Source: Blastomussa wellsi
Lineage: Eukaryota; Cnidaria; Anthozoa; Scleractinia; Plerogyridae
Length of the DNA stretch: 64,000 bases
NCBI GenBank assembly: GCA_947652115.1
Contig: OX393571.1
Span: 14,598,360 to 14,662,359 of the forward strand
Reading direction: 5' to 3'
The notes below the pieces were generated by a model. It had not been told where the DNA came from and ran no database searches. It saw only the letters and a program-made list of their open reading frames with translations. Every line of letters begins with the position of its first letter. Position 1 is the stretch's first letter. Of the stretch, positions 1-63,895 are shown piece by piece. The translations under genes and the position numbers were made by a program.

Positions 1-150
1 CCAGGTGTATAAATGGGTACTGGTGAATTTACTGCTGGGGGTAACCCTACGGTGGACTAGCATCCCATCCAGGGGGGAGTAGAAATACTCTCGGTCACTT
101 CATGCCAATTTAACTGGGATAAGTTAGCTCCACTAAGCACTACTAGGCAT
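1..150 (+). mobile_element. SINE tail, cut by the window edge
   Basis: The sequence matches the body and tail of the same SINE family seen at 17040-17315 and 26268-26550 (shared CCCATCCAGGGGGGAGTAGA and nearby blocks), here on the + strand. The tRNA-like head lies upstream of the window. The rest of 1-714 is AT-rich FGGY intron with nothing else recognised. Confidence 0.7.
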
Positions 151-714
151 GTATGCAGACGTTACCTTGACCTTACGTATTAAAATCATCAAGCACTTGA
201 GGAAAAACAGGCAGCTGATTAAATTTCATGGAAAAAAGAAAAGTCAGAATGGGCTTTGTTAAACAATGTTATTGAAATTTCATCCCAAGTAGACTCAACT
301 TGTACTTTTTCCTTTTAAACTCGGGGAACTTGGGTGAGAACCTACTGTAATTTTAGATGAATGTTTCTTTTCTTGCATTGCTTCAAGTTTACATATTTTT
401 AGAAATTGTGTCTGTTGAAGCTCTAATATCTCAAATTTTTGAGCGATGCGTGAGAAATTGATCTCATGTGCAGGTAAGCATGGGCTTGCGATCAAAGTTT
501 TCTACCCGCAAGCATGAGACTCGCGCACGACGTGTGAGAGTTGGTAGGTATACCAAGTCTTGTATATCATATATCAGATGTCACACATCAATATAATGCA
601 ACTTTTGCAGAACAAAAAAAACACAGAAAATAACATTACTAGGCCCATATATAAAGCCTTAGAACTTTTTATTCACTATCTTGCTAACAAATACTATTTT
701 CCATGATTCTTTAG

Positions 715-52407
<51,693 letters not shown>

Positions 52408-53099
52408 TTTTTCATTTCGCGCTAACAAAAACTTGTATGCCACTTTTAATAGCTAGCTAGTACTTCCAGTACTAGTGATGGTGAAAGAAAACTTGACTTT
52501 ATGATAATCTAAGTAGAGTATCTAATGCGCTGAAGTTAGGAATGTGCAGGAAAAGTTTTGACAAGAATTTGCATGTGCAATGTTGCCGCCAATATAAGGT
52601 TAAGCATATGTTTCACTACTTGTGACGAGAAAAAGACAAATATAATTATGCTATGTAGATGTGGATAGCAGTCTTTCCAGTAAATAAGAGAAGACAAGGA
52701 TAAACAGGTGAGCTATTCATTCTTTTCACTCCTTTACTCAGTTTTTCTCATTCTACTGAAAGGGATACTGTCACGATATATTTGCCTAAAACTGTGATAA
52801 ATTCACGAATGGTCCCTAAATTTATGTAATAAGAACTTTACTAGCTCTACCTAAATGATTAAAAGCAATTTCTTGACGAAAGTCTACGCTGAAACATTTT
52901 TGCAAAATTTCAACGATTTTCGAGTCAAACTTGAACCCTTGAAAAACTGACATCTTGACGCTTTTTTATAAATCCATATCACAATCTGTTTCCATCCTCG
53001 CCATCGTTAGCCATCCTCACTTTCTAATGGATGTATGTTTTTGGGATCTCCAAAATCCTCTAAAAATGATGACAGTGTCCCTTTAACTCTATTGCATGC

Positions 53100-53680
53100 A
53101 ATCAACTGTCTAGTTTTCACAAGCGCAAAAGCACACGCATAACGACATAAGCATATAACGCTAGTGAGAACAGCAACAAAATAAGCATAAAGAAACAAAC
53201 ACACTTGTTTCTCGTATGTTGTCCTCACTAGGAGTTACCGCCGCATAAGCATAAGCCAACATAAGCATAAACACAAGAAAAACGGACGGTGTCCGTTCTT
53301 CTTGTGTTTATGTCGCCTTATGTCGCGGTGCTTCCTAGTGAGGGCAACGTAAGAGAAACAAGTGTGTTTGTTCTTCTTGTGCTTATGTTTATGTCGCCTT
53401 ATGTCGCGGTGCTTCCTAGTGAGGGCAACGTAAGAGAAACAAGTGTGTTTGTTCTTCGTGTGCTTATGTTTATGTCGCCTTATGTCGCGGTGCTTCCTAG
53501 TGAGGGCAACGTAAGAGAAACAAGTGTGTTTGTTCTTCTTGTGCTTATGTTTATGTCGCCTTATGTCGCGGTGCTTCCTAGTGAGGGCAACGTAAGAGAA
53601 ACAAGTGTGTTTGTTCTTCTTATGCTTGTGCCTAGGTCGTTGTGCCAATGCTTATGCACTAGTTAATACCAGCGTTAGGC
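53100..53680. repeat. 81-bp tandem repeat with inverted left half, open on both strands
   Basis: The block CTTCCTAGTGAGGGCAACGT recurs at 53331, 53412, 53493 and 53574, exactly 81 bp apart. A diverged inverted copy covers about 53170-53290, so the whole is a fold-back. Because 81 is 27 codons, both strands stay open (125 codons + and 137 codons -), giving 27-residue protein repeats. No family was recognised in either frame. Confidence 0.9.
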
Positions 53681-54144
53681 CGGACACCTTCATGAAACGG
53701 ACAACTGGTGTTGGTCCCTGCCCGCCATTTTTCAGTCATTTCATTGTATCAAAACTCTCTACCTCTCTCTACTTTTATAAAACGGACGTTTGGTGCACTG
53801 AGGTCCTCAGTGAGAGCTGATTTTACTTTGTGTGGTTTCACTATGTGTTCGCTAGTACGAGTAGACCGGTTCTTCTTATGGGTTCGGTTCTTCTAACTCG
53901 CAGGCCCGCAATGCATACAAATAATTACAGCGACATAGCTCTGCAAGCATTATTTTCCACTTTCCTCTGCGACTACTCCAAATAAGCGAAGGATTTGGGC
54001 GATAGATTGCTTAGAAATTCATTACTAAATAATCCTTTATCATTGCCGGGTTTTTCCTAGTTATCATCAAAATCAAGATTAATGTTGTCTTTCCTGCAAT
54101 TCTTTTGACATGTATCGCTGCTGTTGTGGGCATCCATGCACACG

Positions 54145-55165
54145 AGTTCCTGGTTTGTTTACAGTACACTTTGGCGCCTCAGAGGTTGTGTTCTGTTATC
54201 GTTTCGTTTAATATGGTGTACTTGGAGATGGTAAGCTATCAATTGTAATACGGAGCTGCATCATGGCTTGTGCATCTTCAAAAATTAGCCTAAATTCTTC
54301 CAATTCGCCAATTGTAATCCGTCTCAATCTTCTCCATCCTTGTTCCGTTTTGGTTTAGTGTCATCTCTTTGGTGTTTTTCTTCCTTTGTAAACCATAAAT
54401 TTTAGGTTTCTTATATTTTCAGTAGGTCCATGTGCTGTAATAAAATATGTTTTGTATTGTATTGTAAGTAGAGGAATATATGTTAATTGATGTACTTTCC
54501 TTATTACAGAATAAATATTACAATGGGATTTAAAAGTGGCAAGTCGGCTGGAGTCTTCATTTCACGGTGAGTGCAGTGAAGTATAGACAGGATTCTGCAA
54601 GCGCTCTGATTGGTCGAAAATACATGTTTTATCAGAGTATAAAACACAGAAAAAGGGTGTTTTATTGTTCCTCGTCAGCTTTTCTCTTGTCAAAACAATT
54701 CCCGTACAATTCTGAGCAAAGCAACAGAAAGCGTAAAAAAGCGTTTAAGCTCGAGAGGAAAGAAAAACAAGCGATCATACATGTTTGGTTGTTTTTACTC
54801 GGGGCGTGTAAAATCTATATCATAAATCAAACGAGGAAGCCTAAGCTATGTATTATACCGTCTTAAATCACACTACTTCATAATAGCCCACCTTACACAC
54901 TTAGCCACTACCTCTAGGTCTTTAAATCAGATGCAAAGTGTATATTTCAGTTGTTAGGGTAGATAAAACATTAACTATCTTTTTTAACCTTTGTATTGTA
55001 AAGTAGTTTCTCGTTTTACCTGTCGATTTATGGCGTATTTTACAGTACGGATCACGGATTCAGTTAACATTAAAAAGGTGTTTAATTTTACACTAATTAT
55101 TGTGTTATTTTTAATTTCAGTTGCACGCGTCATCATAACGTGAGGACATGACGAGTTAACACGAA
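54145..55165 (+). other. Possible small spliced transcript, unproven
   Basis: A candidate exon ends GAGATG|GTAAGC at about 54240. A second, after TTATTACAG (54509), carries ATG at 54522 reading MGFKSGKSAGVFIS and ends CACG|GTGAGT. A third follows TTTTTAATTTCAG (about 55119) and stops within nine codons. The splice signals are good, but the peptide would have about 24 residues and no known homologue. It could be a long noncoding RNA or chance. Confidence 0.2.
54265..54410 (-). repeat. Dispersed repeat, family D copy 3
   Basis: Inverted, more diverged copy with TCAATCTTCTCCATCCTTGT and TTGGTGTTTTTCTTCCTTTG blocks. Confidence 0.6.
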
Positions 55166-55479
55166 GAGCAGTATGCTTGATCACTCGTTTGCTTCAAAAA
55201 AAGTTCGTTAAGTGATAGAAGTTTATAGTTGAAGAAATACGTTGGCGACTTTTGGCAGATTTGTAGAGACCACTATGGCAAGCTAAACAAAAGTCTAATT
55301 AGGGCACACTGCACTACGTAAAAATCCTAGTGCATTTCGTAGTCGTTGTCAACAAAACAACAATATGCAAATTCTGCGAAGATAGTTCCGCGAATAGAGC
55401 TCATTTAGAATTTTCTTGTGATTGTTAGCGTTCATCAAGAAGGAAATTTGTTTAGGATAGATTGTGCTTGTACCTCTAC

Positions 55480-55660
55480 CTGCTACACCTTCCCTCTTCC
55501 TCCTACAAGTTCCGCCTTCCTGCTACACCCTCCCTCTACCTCCTACAAGTTCCGCCTACCTGCTACACCATCCCTCTACCTCCTACAAGTTCCGCCTACC
55601 TGCTACACCCTCCCTCTACCTGCTACACCCTCCCCTTATCTGCTACACCTTCTTTTACGA
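55480..55660 (+). repeat. 40-bp (2 x 20) pyrimidine-rich minisatellite
   Basis: Units TCCTACAAGTTCCGCCTACC and TGCTACACCCTCCCTCTACC alternate for about 4.5 periods. All three forward frames stay open because 40 is not a multiple of 3. Not a gene. Confidence 0.85.
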
Positions 55661-56299
55661 TTTTCCTGTCTTGCTTTGTGATCCCTTGTCTTGAAGAATT
55701 TGTTCACTATTTGCAACAGAATATAGTATTGTTGCAATTTACTAAGCACTATTATACAGGACTGTATTTGATAGTTTGTTTCATGAACAGGAAGGGAATT
55801 TGTGTAGGATAGATTGTGCGTGATTTGATTTTAAGCTGTTTTGAACAAACTTTGATGCAGCTGGCTTACGAAAGTTGTACTTCTATAGATAGTGTGATTT
55901 AACAATAAAGTCCATTGAAAACTTCTCCTGCTTTTTTTACGATGTTCTTTTCTTCCTTTCGTATCCAATTTCCACTCGTTTCAGGATTTAATAATTTCAG
56001 TGGTAAGAAGTGCATGTTTCTGTCCTTTAAAAACATGTTCTTATTAAAAAACATGTTCGTATTAAAAAACATGTACTTCTTATTGCGCATGCGTACTTGT
56101 CTGATTTGCGAGTGCGTACTGAGAAAGCGTACCACAATGATAAGAAGCTTTTCCAAGCATAAGATGCGGTTGGTGGGGATGCTGCTTCTGATTCTAAATC
56201 TGATTCTGATTCTAAAAAAACTTTAATTTACTACAATACTACTACAACTACACTACAATACTACTAACACTACAATACTCAAAGACAGTACTTAAAGAC

Positions 56300-57020
56300 A
56301 GTATTATTTTGCGCCATCCCAAACCCCCACCCACCAACCCCATCAAAAAAAATCACCTTAATAGCCAAGCAAGCTTTCCAGCTTTGTGGTAGAAGGTGGA
56401 CCAACACGCATGCGCAATACGAACAAACTTTTAAAGGACACAACCTTCAACTTTTGATCAATGAAAATGTTGAAAGTTCAATCCTTAAAAGAATGAAAAG
56501 TTGACATGGGATCCGTCCGTCCACCATCCCCCACCCACCACGCTCAAAAGAAAAAACTTTCCTATATAGTTACAAACTTTCTCATCCTTGTGGTAGTTCT
56601 TTTACAAATACGCATGCGCATTAAGATATCTCCACCGTTGTATTTAGTGTTGTAGTGTCCAAAAATTGTATTTTTTGTGAGAAAAGGTTATAGTGAGTAG
56701 CAGCAACCCCCACCACCTCATCCAGGTGGACCAATTACTCTTATGCTTGGTAAAAGTTCTCATCAATGTGGTAAATCTTTGTAAATAAGCGCATGTGTAT
56801 TGGTCTACCTCGTACCACAAGGATAGGAAACCTGGTTTGTTATAAAGGCGACGGCTGGTTAAAATTAAACCCCTACTACCCTACCCAGGAAAACGAAATT
56901 CAATGTCACATCTTTGCATGTATAAATTCAGTGACTGACAGTGTACTACAATGATGAGCAACTAACTCGGAATAAAAGGAATAGCTTGTAAAGTTCTCCG
57001 TGTACATGTGTTGGAGCCGT
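56300..57020 (+). repeat. Degenerate long tandem repeat, about 165-205 bp, 3-4 copies
   Basis: Each copy has a C-rich block (ACCCCCACCCACCA type at about 56323, 56528, 56706, 56870), then a TTGTGGTA block, then a CGCATGCGCA-like block (56407, 56611, about 56790). Confidence 0.6.
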
Positions 57021-57399
57021 TTTCCTTGTACCATAAAGATGGCAAACGTGAAAGAATATTTAAGAATTTGGAAAAATGACATCTACTTTTACCACGATCA
57101 AGTTTATGGTGTGCTTGCTTGGGGTTCAAGAAAGTAGCACAAGTTTTTTCTCACACTATTTTATTAATATTTTATTTTACATCAAGTCTGAAGAAAATGT
57201 AAAATGGACAAACAGTCAAAACGCAAACAGGAAAAACTCCAGTCAGAAAACTTTGCATGATGAACATATAAACTTGCATTCCAAGGACGAGAAGCTTTGA
57301 GCCCTGTCAGAAAGCAAAATAAAACACTAATTAGTAGAGCAGCTTTAGAGGACAAGTAGGCCTGAGACCTGATTCCATCAGGGTGAATAATTAATAATA

Positions 57400-57700
57400 A
57401 TTAATAATAAATCACACTAGGATGGCCAGGTAGTATTTATGCTGACAGTGTTTCTGTAACACTGATAAGCGATGAACTAGTTTCAACGCTATGGGCGCCA
57501 TTTTTTGTATTAAAACCATTAAGTTTCGGGACTTTACAGGTTTTAATACTTCGCTTTATGATTTACATGTGTGTAGGATACAACCAGCCGACCCGCACAG
57601 GGCAGTACCGACTTACGGTAACCATCCTATGTTATTGCTTGACAAAATTAATCACACTATGATGGCCGGGGAATATTTATTATGTTGACATCTTTTTGGG
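57400..57700 (+). repeat. Tandem duplication, period about 238 bp
   Basis: AATCACACTAGGATGGCC (57409) and AATCACACTATGATGGCC (about 57648), followed by similar TATTTAT..TTGACA text, mark two diverged copies. Confidence 0.5.
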
Positions 57701-57719
57701 ACTGGAAAACTTTCTATTT

Positions 57720-60089
57720 GTAAGATATATTATATGAAACACGCCGATGAGTGGTATGGTTGCAATCTTGGAAGTTTGGCTATACTCAAAGGCGTTTTCT
57801 CATTTTCCACATTTCACCATCATTAATCTTCAATGTATATTGGTTGTGTGGCGTAGTGCTTATTTTTCTCAAATGAAACAGGCAAGCCTTATTGGCAAAA
57901 TCGGCACAATCCTTACGAGACTAAGATTAACGACAGCCAGTTATCAATACTCTGCCTTGTATAATCTGTACGTAATCCCAACTCTAACACTTAGAATGGT
58001 GTACTATCCTGTGTTGTACCCTGTCGATGCGAATTAAACAAAAACGTTTCTTTTTGCAAGGGTGCTGGATGAAAGGGAACATTAACGAAGTTATAATTAA
58101 ACCTGCAGCATTCAGCAAAACATAAAATCTAGTCTGGACACTGGAGAGATTTGATGTGAATATTGAGAAAAAGAAAAACCCACATTCATTACTTGAACAG
58201 TATTTGTATGGACACTTCCTCTATTTGTGATTTCGAATGGAAGACATAAGAAGAGTTCGAACACTGGTCAGTATCCAAAGCAATGAAACTACAGGTGGTG
58301 GCAAACGAGTACACATTGTTGCGGACACAACTGTTTCCCTGTTTGCCCGCGTGCGCGCAACATTGTTGCGGACACATTGTGTCCGAGACACAAAAAATGT
58401 TTCAGATTTTATTCAGAAACATTTTGTCTGCAAAAAAGTTTCCGCGTTTGCCCGCATAACAAATCGTCATGAGCAACAATGTGTCCTAGTTTTTCACCGT
58501 CTTACCACTTGCAGCAAAATAATTATCAGTCAGTATCAGAATTCTTTTACATGTGCCCGAGCAGCCAACCATGTTTCCGCTCCTCTTACAAATTGTTGAA
58601 ACCCTGTTTATTATATCTTTAGTATACGATTCCGTTACTATATCCAATGAAAACAATCGAGTAATATCAAACGTGTCATCCTTATCCACAGGCGGCCCAT
58701 GCTCTCCATGCAATAACACAACACGCGAAACGTGACTGGCGTTACGGAGGTGTTGTGTTATAACGGTTTGAACTTACAAAGGGTTTGTTTTGGGCAGCGC
58801 GAAATCGAGTATGCAGCCTTTACTTCGTCTTAGCAGAAGAAAACCAAAAAAGTCAACTCGCCTAAACACCTTCCGATCGGTCTGAGAAACTTCGTAGTCT
58901 ATAATTTTGAATCCGTTTTTTTTTTCATACACACCTTTGTAAATTCAAACAGTTGTAACACAACACCATCATAACTCCAGTCACGTTTCGCGTATTGTGT
59001 AATCGCATCGGAAGCTTGGGCCGCTTATGCCTTATCAAGCATAAGAGAACTAAATTTATATCCGTTTTAAACGGTTCAGCTCAATAGCAAGTGTCAATAG
59101 AGTCTTTCGTTTGGAAACTAGCGCATTTTTGATTTCAGTTAAGACCGTGTGTGACATACAGCAGCATAAAGTGACGATCATGTTCTTCATAAAAGGAATA
59201 TCAATCTTGAGATTTTTAGCCATTTGAGGAGTCAAATGAAAGTAGTAGGAAAAGCGTTTATGTAAATTTTTGTTTGTCCATTCCAGGTTATCACTGGCGT
59301 TGTAAGCTCCAGATGTTTAAACTATTTTCCGGGCGCCATATTGCTGTCCCACTGAGGTACACCAATGCTGGCCTCTGCAAATTTGGGTGAAACGGTTCAA
59401 CACATATCTGCGATTTGGGAAAACGCAGTCCTAATACGTAGAGAAAACAATTCTTTAGTTATCTCCTATAATATCACTTTTTGTTGACTTCAATGACTAA
59501 AAGGTGTTTGATTTATTTTTTTATTGCATGATCTAGTGCTTTAATTATTTGTCACTTTAAATTTGATTAGAAAAAAAACTACTCTAATAACTGACATGCA
59601 ATAAAACTCGAGCCAGGCCTAAACGCGAAGCTCAGAGAAATAATCTAAATCAGTGAAATTCAATTGTCAATTCCAATCACATAAATTCCGCCGAAGATGG
59701 CCATGGAAAACAGCAGATACCTTGCTTTGACAGCTGTCAATCGATCATACAAAAGTTGTTTTGAAAGTTCTTTATGGCAGCAGACCTGGGTAACGCTATT
59801 TCCCGCCACAAAACACGGGTTGCCACTGGCACCTTGTTTCCAGGCCTAATCCGTGCGTATGTACGCTGCTGACCACCAAATTTTCTCCGCTTGACGAGTT
59901 TGCTAATTTCTTTTGGTATGGATGCTACCGGCCTAAGCGCGCGCCTTTGGCACACCCGGGAGCTCCGCTATAAAAACAACGATAAAGCTGAACAGAAGAG
60001 GCTACAAGATTTCCGCATTTATGCTACAACGATTTTCTTGAAACTTGGCTTTGATATGTTAATACACACCGATTCTAGAATTTTTTTTG
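57720..60089. other. Intergenic stretch, no gene seen
   Basis: Holds the inverted repeat at 58700-59005. Opposed frames at 59737-59955 (-) and 59891-60097 (+) overlap in a GC-richer patch with a TATAAAAA-like motif near 59970. Neither is recognised. Confidence 0.5.
58700..59005. repeat. Inverted repeat with ACACGCGAAACGTGACTGG arms
   Basis: Arms of about 48 bp at 58718-58765 and 58950-59000 are complementary, including AACACAACA and CGCGAAACGTGACTGG. The centre is unremarkable. Confidence 0.65.
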
Positions 60090-60967
60090 CTGTGTGAGTA
60101 GTAAAGCACACCGGTTTAGGCAGTAGCCAATCAGAAGCCAGGATTTGGGTCACATGACCATTTTTCACGAGAGTCCGCCATTTTGTCACGCAAATAAAAA
60201 TCACGCAAATTCATTTTAAAAACAAGTAAAATTCCTCCAATAAATTACAAGTTACAAGCAAGGTAAGTGTATGTGAGGGGGACTACAAGGGAGAGAGCGT
60301 CTTGTCAAACTGTTCGTAGTGCATGGATGCGAGTTTTGAGGGAGCTATAGAGTGGTAAAGTGATGACGTCACAAAAACTAAATTTATGATATTATGGGAT
60401 TTACCGAGATATTCTTAAAGTGCATGATAAAGAATACCCACTTGCCAAAAATCAACATCTTATTTCAAATTGGTGGTGAGATATTGGACTTGCAGTATTT
60501 ATTGTTGTAAAATTCATTAATAATTCAAAAGGAGTAGATCCAATGAAAAGGTACTATTTAGGTCACATGAATGCTCTGTAAACCCCAAAACAAATCAGCA
60601 GTAGAATTAACTTTTGATACAAACTCCTACTCAGCTAATTAGTATTCATTAACTTTTGATACAGATCTCTACTAATTAAAATGCACAGCACAATGGAATC
60701 GAATAACAATACTTTGCATTCAATTTATTGTTTTCAAAATGCCCATACAGATCTCCTACTCATATTTTATCTACTATGAAAAAATTATGTACCAAAATTA
60801 TTTCACCTGCAAGCTTTTGTGTTACTGCTTCAAATATCTTATCAAGAGAAATCTTTTCTAACAACACCAAACATCGAAAACAAAGTTCCACTCCACTGAA
60901 TCGCTTAAAGAGTATTTTACAAAATGGCTACACGTAAGATTTTGCCCATTAATAGCTAGTGATCCCT

Positions 60968-61185
60968 TAGTCCTGCGAGACAGTCTGTCCCAGTAAACAG
61001 TAGAATCCGTAGAGATAATCAAAGCTTGTCTTCAAACAAACACTTTAACAGGGCCAAGAGAGAGTATTTTAAAAAGAACAGGGCAGGAATGACCAATCAA
61101 AATACTGTCAAAACAAAAGGGAACAGATCAATCAAATATTTCGTAGGACACTGGGGCAGACTGTCGCACAGGACTAAGAGCATGT
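60968..61185. mobile_element. MITE nested in the 60.1-62.6 kb element
   Basis: CTTAGTCCTGCGAGACAGTC at the left is inverted as GACTGTCGCACAGGACTAAG at the right, about 20-bp ends around 180 bp. Confidence 0.7.
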
Positions 61186-61189
61186 GGAG

Positions 61190-62330
61190 TGCATGAGGAA
61201 AGAGGATCACAGGACTTAGATGTGACCCAAGATGTTACTGTAACGGATGAAAATAAGCCCTTTGAAAGGAAAATGATGGTTGCCTCATGAAACTCTTGTT
61301 ACGATGTCATTGATTGGTCAATAGAACAATTGTGTACTTGAGCGAATGTATTGAATGTCAATCAATAAAAAGCATTGAATAAAATATCACGTTTTGCCAG
61401 GAGAAGGAACTCGTTCCCAGGGACCAAGGAATGCCTGTAGGCTTCACTTCATGACCAATACATGAGTTGACGCCGACCAAGAATTACGTATGAGCGTATT
61501 AGTGAATGCTTTTCTTATAAACAATGAATAAAACTTAGTAAACCACCTGTAACTCATGAAAGAGAGTTTTTATTAGGTTTATCGCAAGCGAAGCAAACTC
61601 TCTATTATTACAGAAGACGTTCTCAATTTAAAAGAAAAGAGATTAAAGCGTTACTCTCCTTGTCGCGTTTCGTACCAAACATATATCTGTTAGCGAGACT
61701 TTCAAAAAGATGTTCAACAGGTGCTTGTCAATTCCTTTCAAAACAGTTATGAATTGATCTTCAATAAGTAATTAACCTGGACAAAGCTTCATTGAAATGA
61801 GCAGTGTAAAACTGACAACAAAGTGACGAAGTATTCCTTGTTGTGTTTACGAGACAACCTGAAATGATGAATATAATCAAATATCTCCCCTCTCCTTGTT
61901 TCGTACGGTTTCGTTACACGCATATCTGTTACCGATACTTTCAAAAATACATTCAACAAGTGCTTTTCAATTCCCTTTCGCTTCGCTCAAGAACCTATTT
62001 CAAAAAAGCTATGAATTGATCTTCAACAAAGTGACGTAGTATTCTTTGTTGCGTTTACAATTAAAACCTGAATTGATAAAATATAATCAATTATGGTCCA
62101 GCGGACTAAAGAGTTTCTTTAAAAAGATAAATAATGTACGATTGCTTTATGAATAAACGACCACGCGGGATGTACAAAAATCAAACGTTAACAACTTGTC
62201 TTTGACAAGCGTGTGGTCGACCCGAGGAATTTCTTCTTGTACCTTTACGGATACCTGTACCCAGACCCCGTGGCAGAGAGCTCAATGAACAGTGGAACAG
62301 ACAAGATGACATCAATGTCGAACTCTTACA
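61190..62330. other. Interior of the 2.5-kb element, no gene seen
   Basis: AT-rich sequence with partial internal duplications (ATGAATTGATCTTCAA at about 61750 and 62010). No transposase-like frame was found. Confidence 0.5.
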
Positions 62331-63179
62331 GTATGTCAATTGTCAATAGCTCCCTCACAAAACTCACATCCATGCACTACGATCAGTTTGACAAGACACG
62401 CTCTCTCCCTTGTATTCCCCCTCACATGCACTTAACTTGCTTGAAACTTGTAATTCATTGGAGAAATTATACTTGTTTTTAAAATGCATTTGCGTGATTT
62501 TCATTTGCATGACAAAAATGGCAGACTCTCATGAAAAATAGTCATGTGACCCAAATCCTGGCTTCTGATTGGCTACTGCCTAAACCGATGTGCCTTACTA
62601 CTTGTGTGCGATTTAAAAATATTTTTCATCAATTAAATGAAATATAATTGTATTGTTAGTGAATGATAGGAGAAAGTTTTCCCAAAGTTTCATTGTCATC
62701 GCGCCAAAGCCGAAAGAGTTATGACAAAAAGTTTGGCAATGACGAGTTTACTCAGAATAACTACAACGCCACCTTAAAAACTGGATAATAAGAGTCTGAC
62801 AAGTGTCTGATTAGATTTCAAGAGAATCAGGCTTGTTGAAAGACAGAAGAATATGACAATCGTTACTTTGGTAACCTCTGTTACTAAGAAACCAGTGATA
62901 AATTAAATTTTGGTCATATGTGATCATCATGGTACAGTTTGGCCAAAATCAAAGTTTGGCTTCTGGACTTATTTTTTATTTTCAAAACGACCAACCTTAT
63001 TCTAAGAAAATTACATCCATCGAGTGAAACTGTACAGCTTTCAGGCCGAGCTTTACATGCCCAATACAAAAATTATTACAAATGAGATGAAATCACCAGT
63101 TGCAGTCTCTCTAAACAAAATCAGGATTTAAAGTAGCATTTATCTGACTGGGGCATTCTCTTGAGCTGCAAAAACTCCA

Positions 63180-63560
63180 TTTGAAGTCTACAATCCACCC
63201 CAGGTGGAGGCTGCAGGGAGGAAGCACTTTGACCCATGTTTGGGTATAGGGGTGCCAATGGGGTTTGAAACCTTGGCCCTGTTCAAAACAAAATTAGAAT
63301 TAAACCCTTACCCTGTTTAGGACAAACGAAAATGTTATTTTTTTTCTAATTATAGTGTTCCAGATAAGGGAGGGGTCTCAGGTCAAAAACCTGACAAGGT
63401 CAGCTTTCTGACAAGACAAATAAATTGAAAACTTATAATTATTTGGTGGGAACAATGGGAGTTTGACCTGTTGGAGTTCCTTGTTGGAACCTTGCCTCTA
63501 AAACTTAACTGGAACCCGGATTATACTGTAGCACTAATATCTAGTCCAGAAAATGATCTA
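63180..63560. repeat. Dispersed repeat, copy 2 (inverted)
   Basis: CATGTTTGGGTATAGGGGTG and CTAGTCCAGAAAATGATCT pair with 3880-4300. Confidence 0.55.
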
Positions 63561-63659
63561 ATGAAAATGTGGACTGATGATTGGCTAAACAAATACTAAA
63601 AGAGAGAAATGATCATCACAGTTAATTTCCAATTTAAGCAACTGGAATGAAGAAGCCTG

Positions 63660-63755
63660 CAAAAAATCAGGGCTTCAACAGGATTCGAACCTGTGGCCCC
63701 TGTGATACCGATGCGAAGCTCTACTAACTGAGTTACGAAGCCACACACTGGGAGC
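63660..63755 (-). mobile_element. tRNA-like SINE head or tRNA pseudogene, family B
   Basis: On the minus strand, GGCTTCGTAACTCAGTTAGT leads to a perfect T-arm (ACAGG/CCTGT stem around TTCGAAT) and a closing GAAGCCC that pairs with the start. A TTTTTT terminator follows. The anticodon arm does not fold properly. Confidence 0.6.
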
Positions 63756-63849
63756 GAGGTCAATTTATTGAGTTCATATTTTCCCGTGAGGGTGAAATGA
63801 TGTAAAGTATATGAAATAATTCAAATGTGAACTGCAGATGTAGATTAAA

Positions 63850-63895
63850 GTGCAATGCTCCACCAACTGAGCTATGGAGCACACATTTGGAGAGA
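63850..63895 (-). mobile_element. Partial tRNA-like SINE head
   Basis: Minus-strand GCTCCATAGCTCAGTTGGTG resembles an A-box half; no B box follows. It is a fragment. Confidence 0.35.

Larger units (their letters stand above)
60090..62609. mobile_element. 2.5-kb non-autonomous DNA element with about 270-bp inverted ends
   Basis: 60090-60355 (GTAGTAAAGCACACCGG, then GGCAGTAGCCAATCAGAAGC) is repeated inverted at 62335-62609. The match runs through CAAGGGAGAGAGCGT and GTGCATGGATG. Between them no long ORF was seen. The inside carries a piece of the TTAA-MITE family (60785-60955) and a nested palindromic MITE (60968-61185). Confidence 0.8.

Noticed and set aside
59737..60097. Opposed frames of 72 and 68 codons with a natural-looking composition
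   Set aside because: They overlap each other, have no recognised homology and no clear splice sites; left as unexplained sequence.
63660..63755. Functional tRNA gene
   Set aside because: Good T-arm and acceptor ends but no proper anticodon stem; two related SINE-like copies exist in the window.
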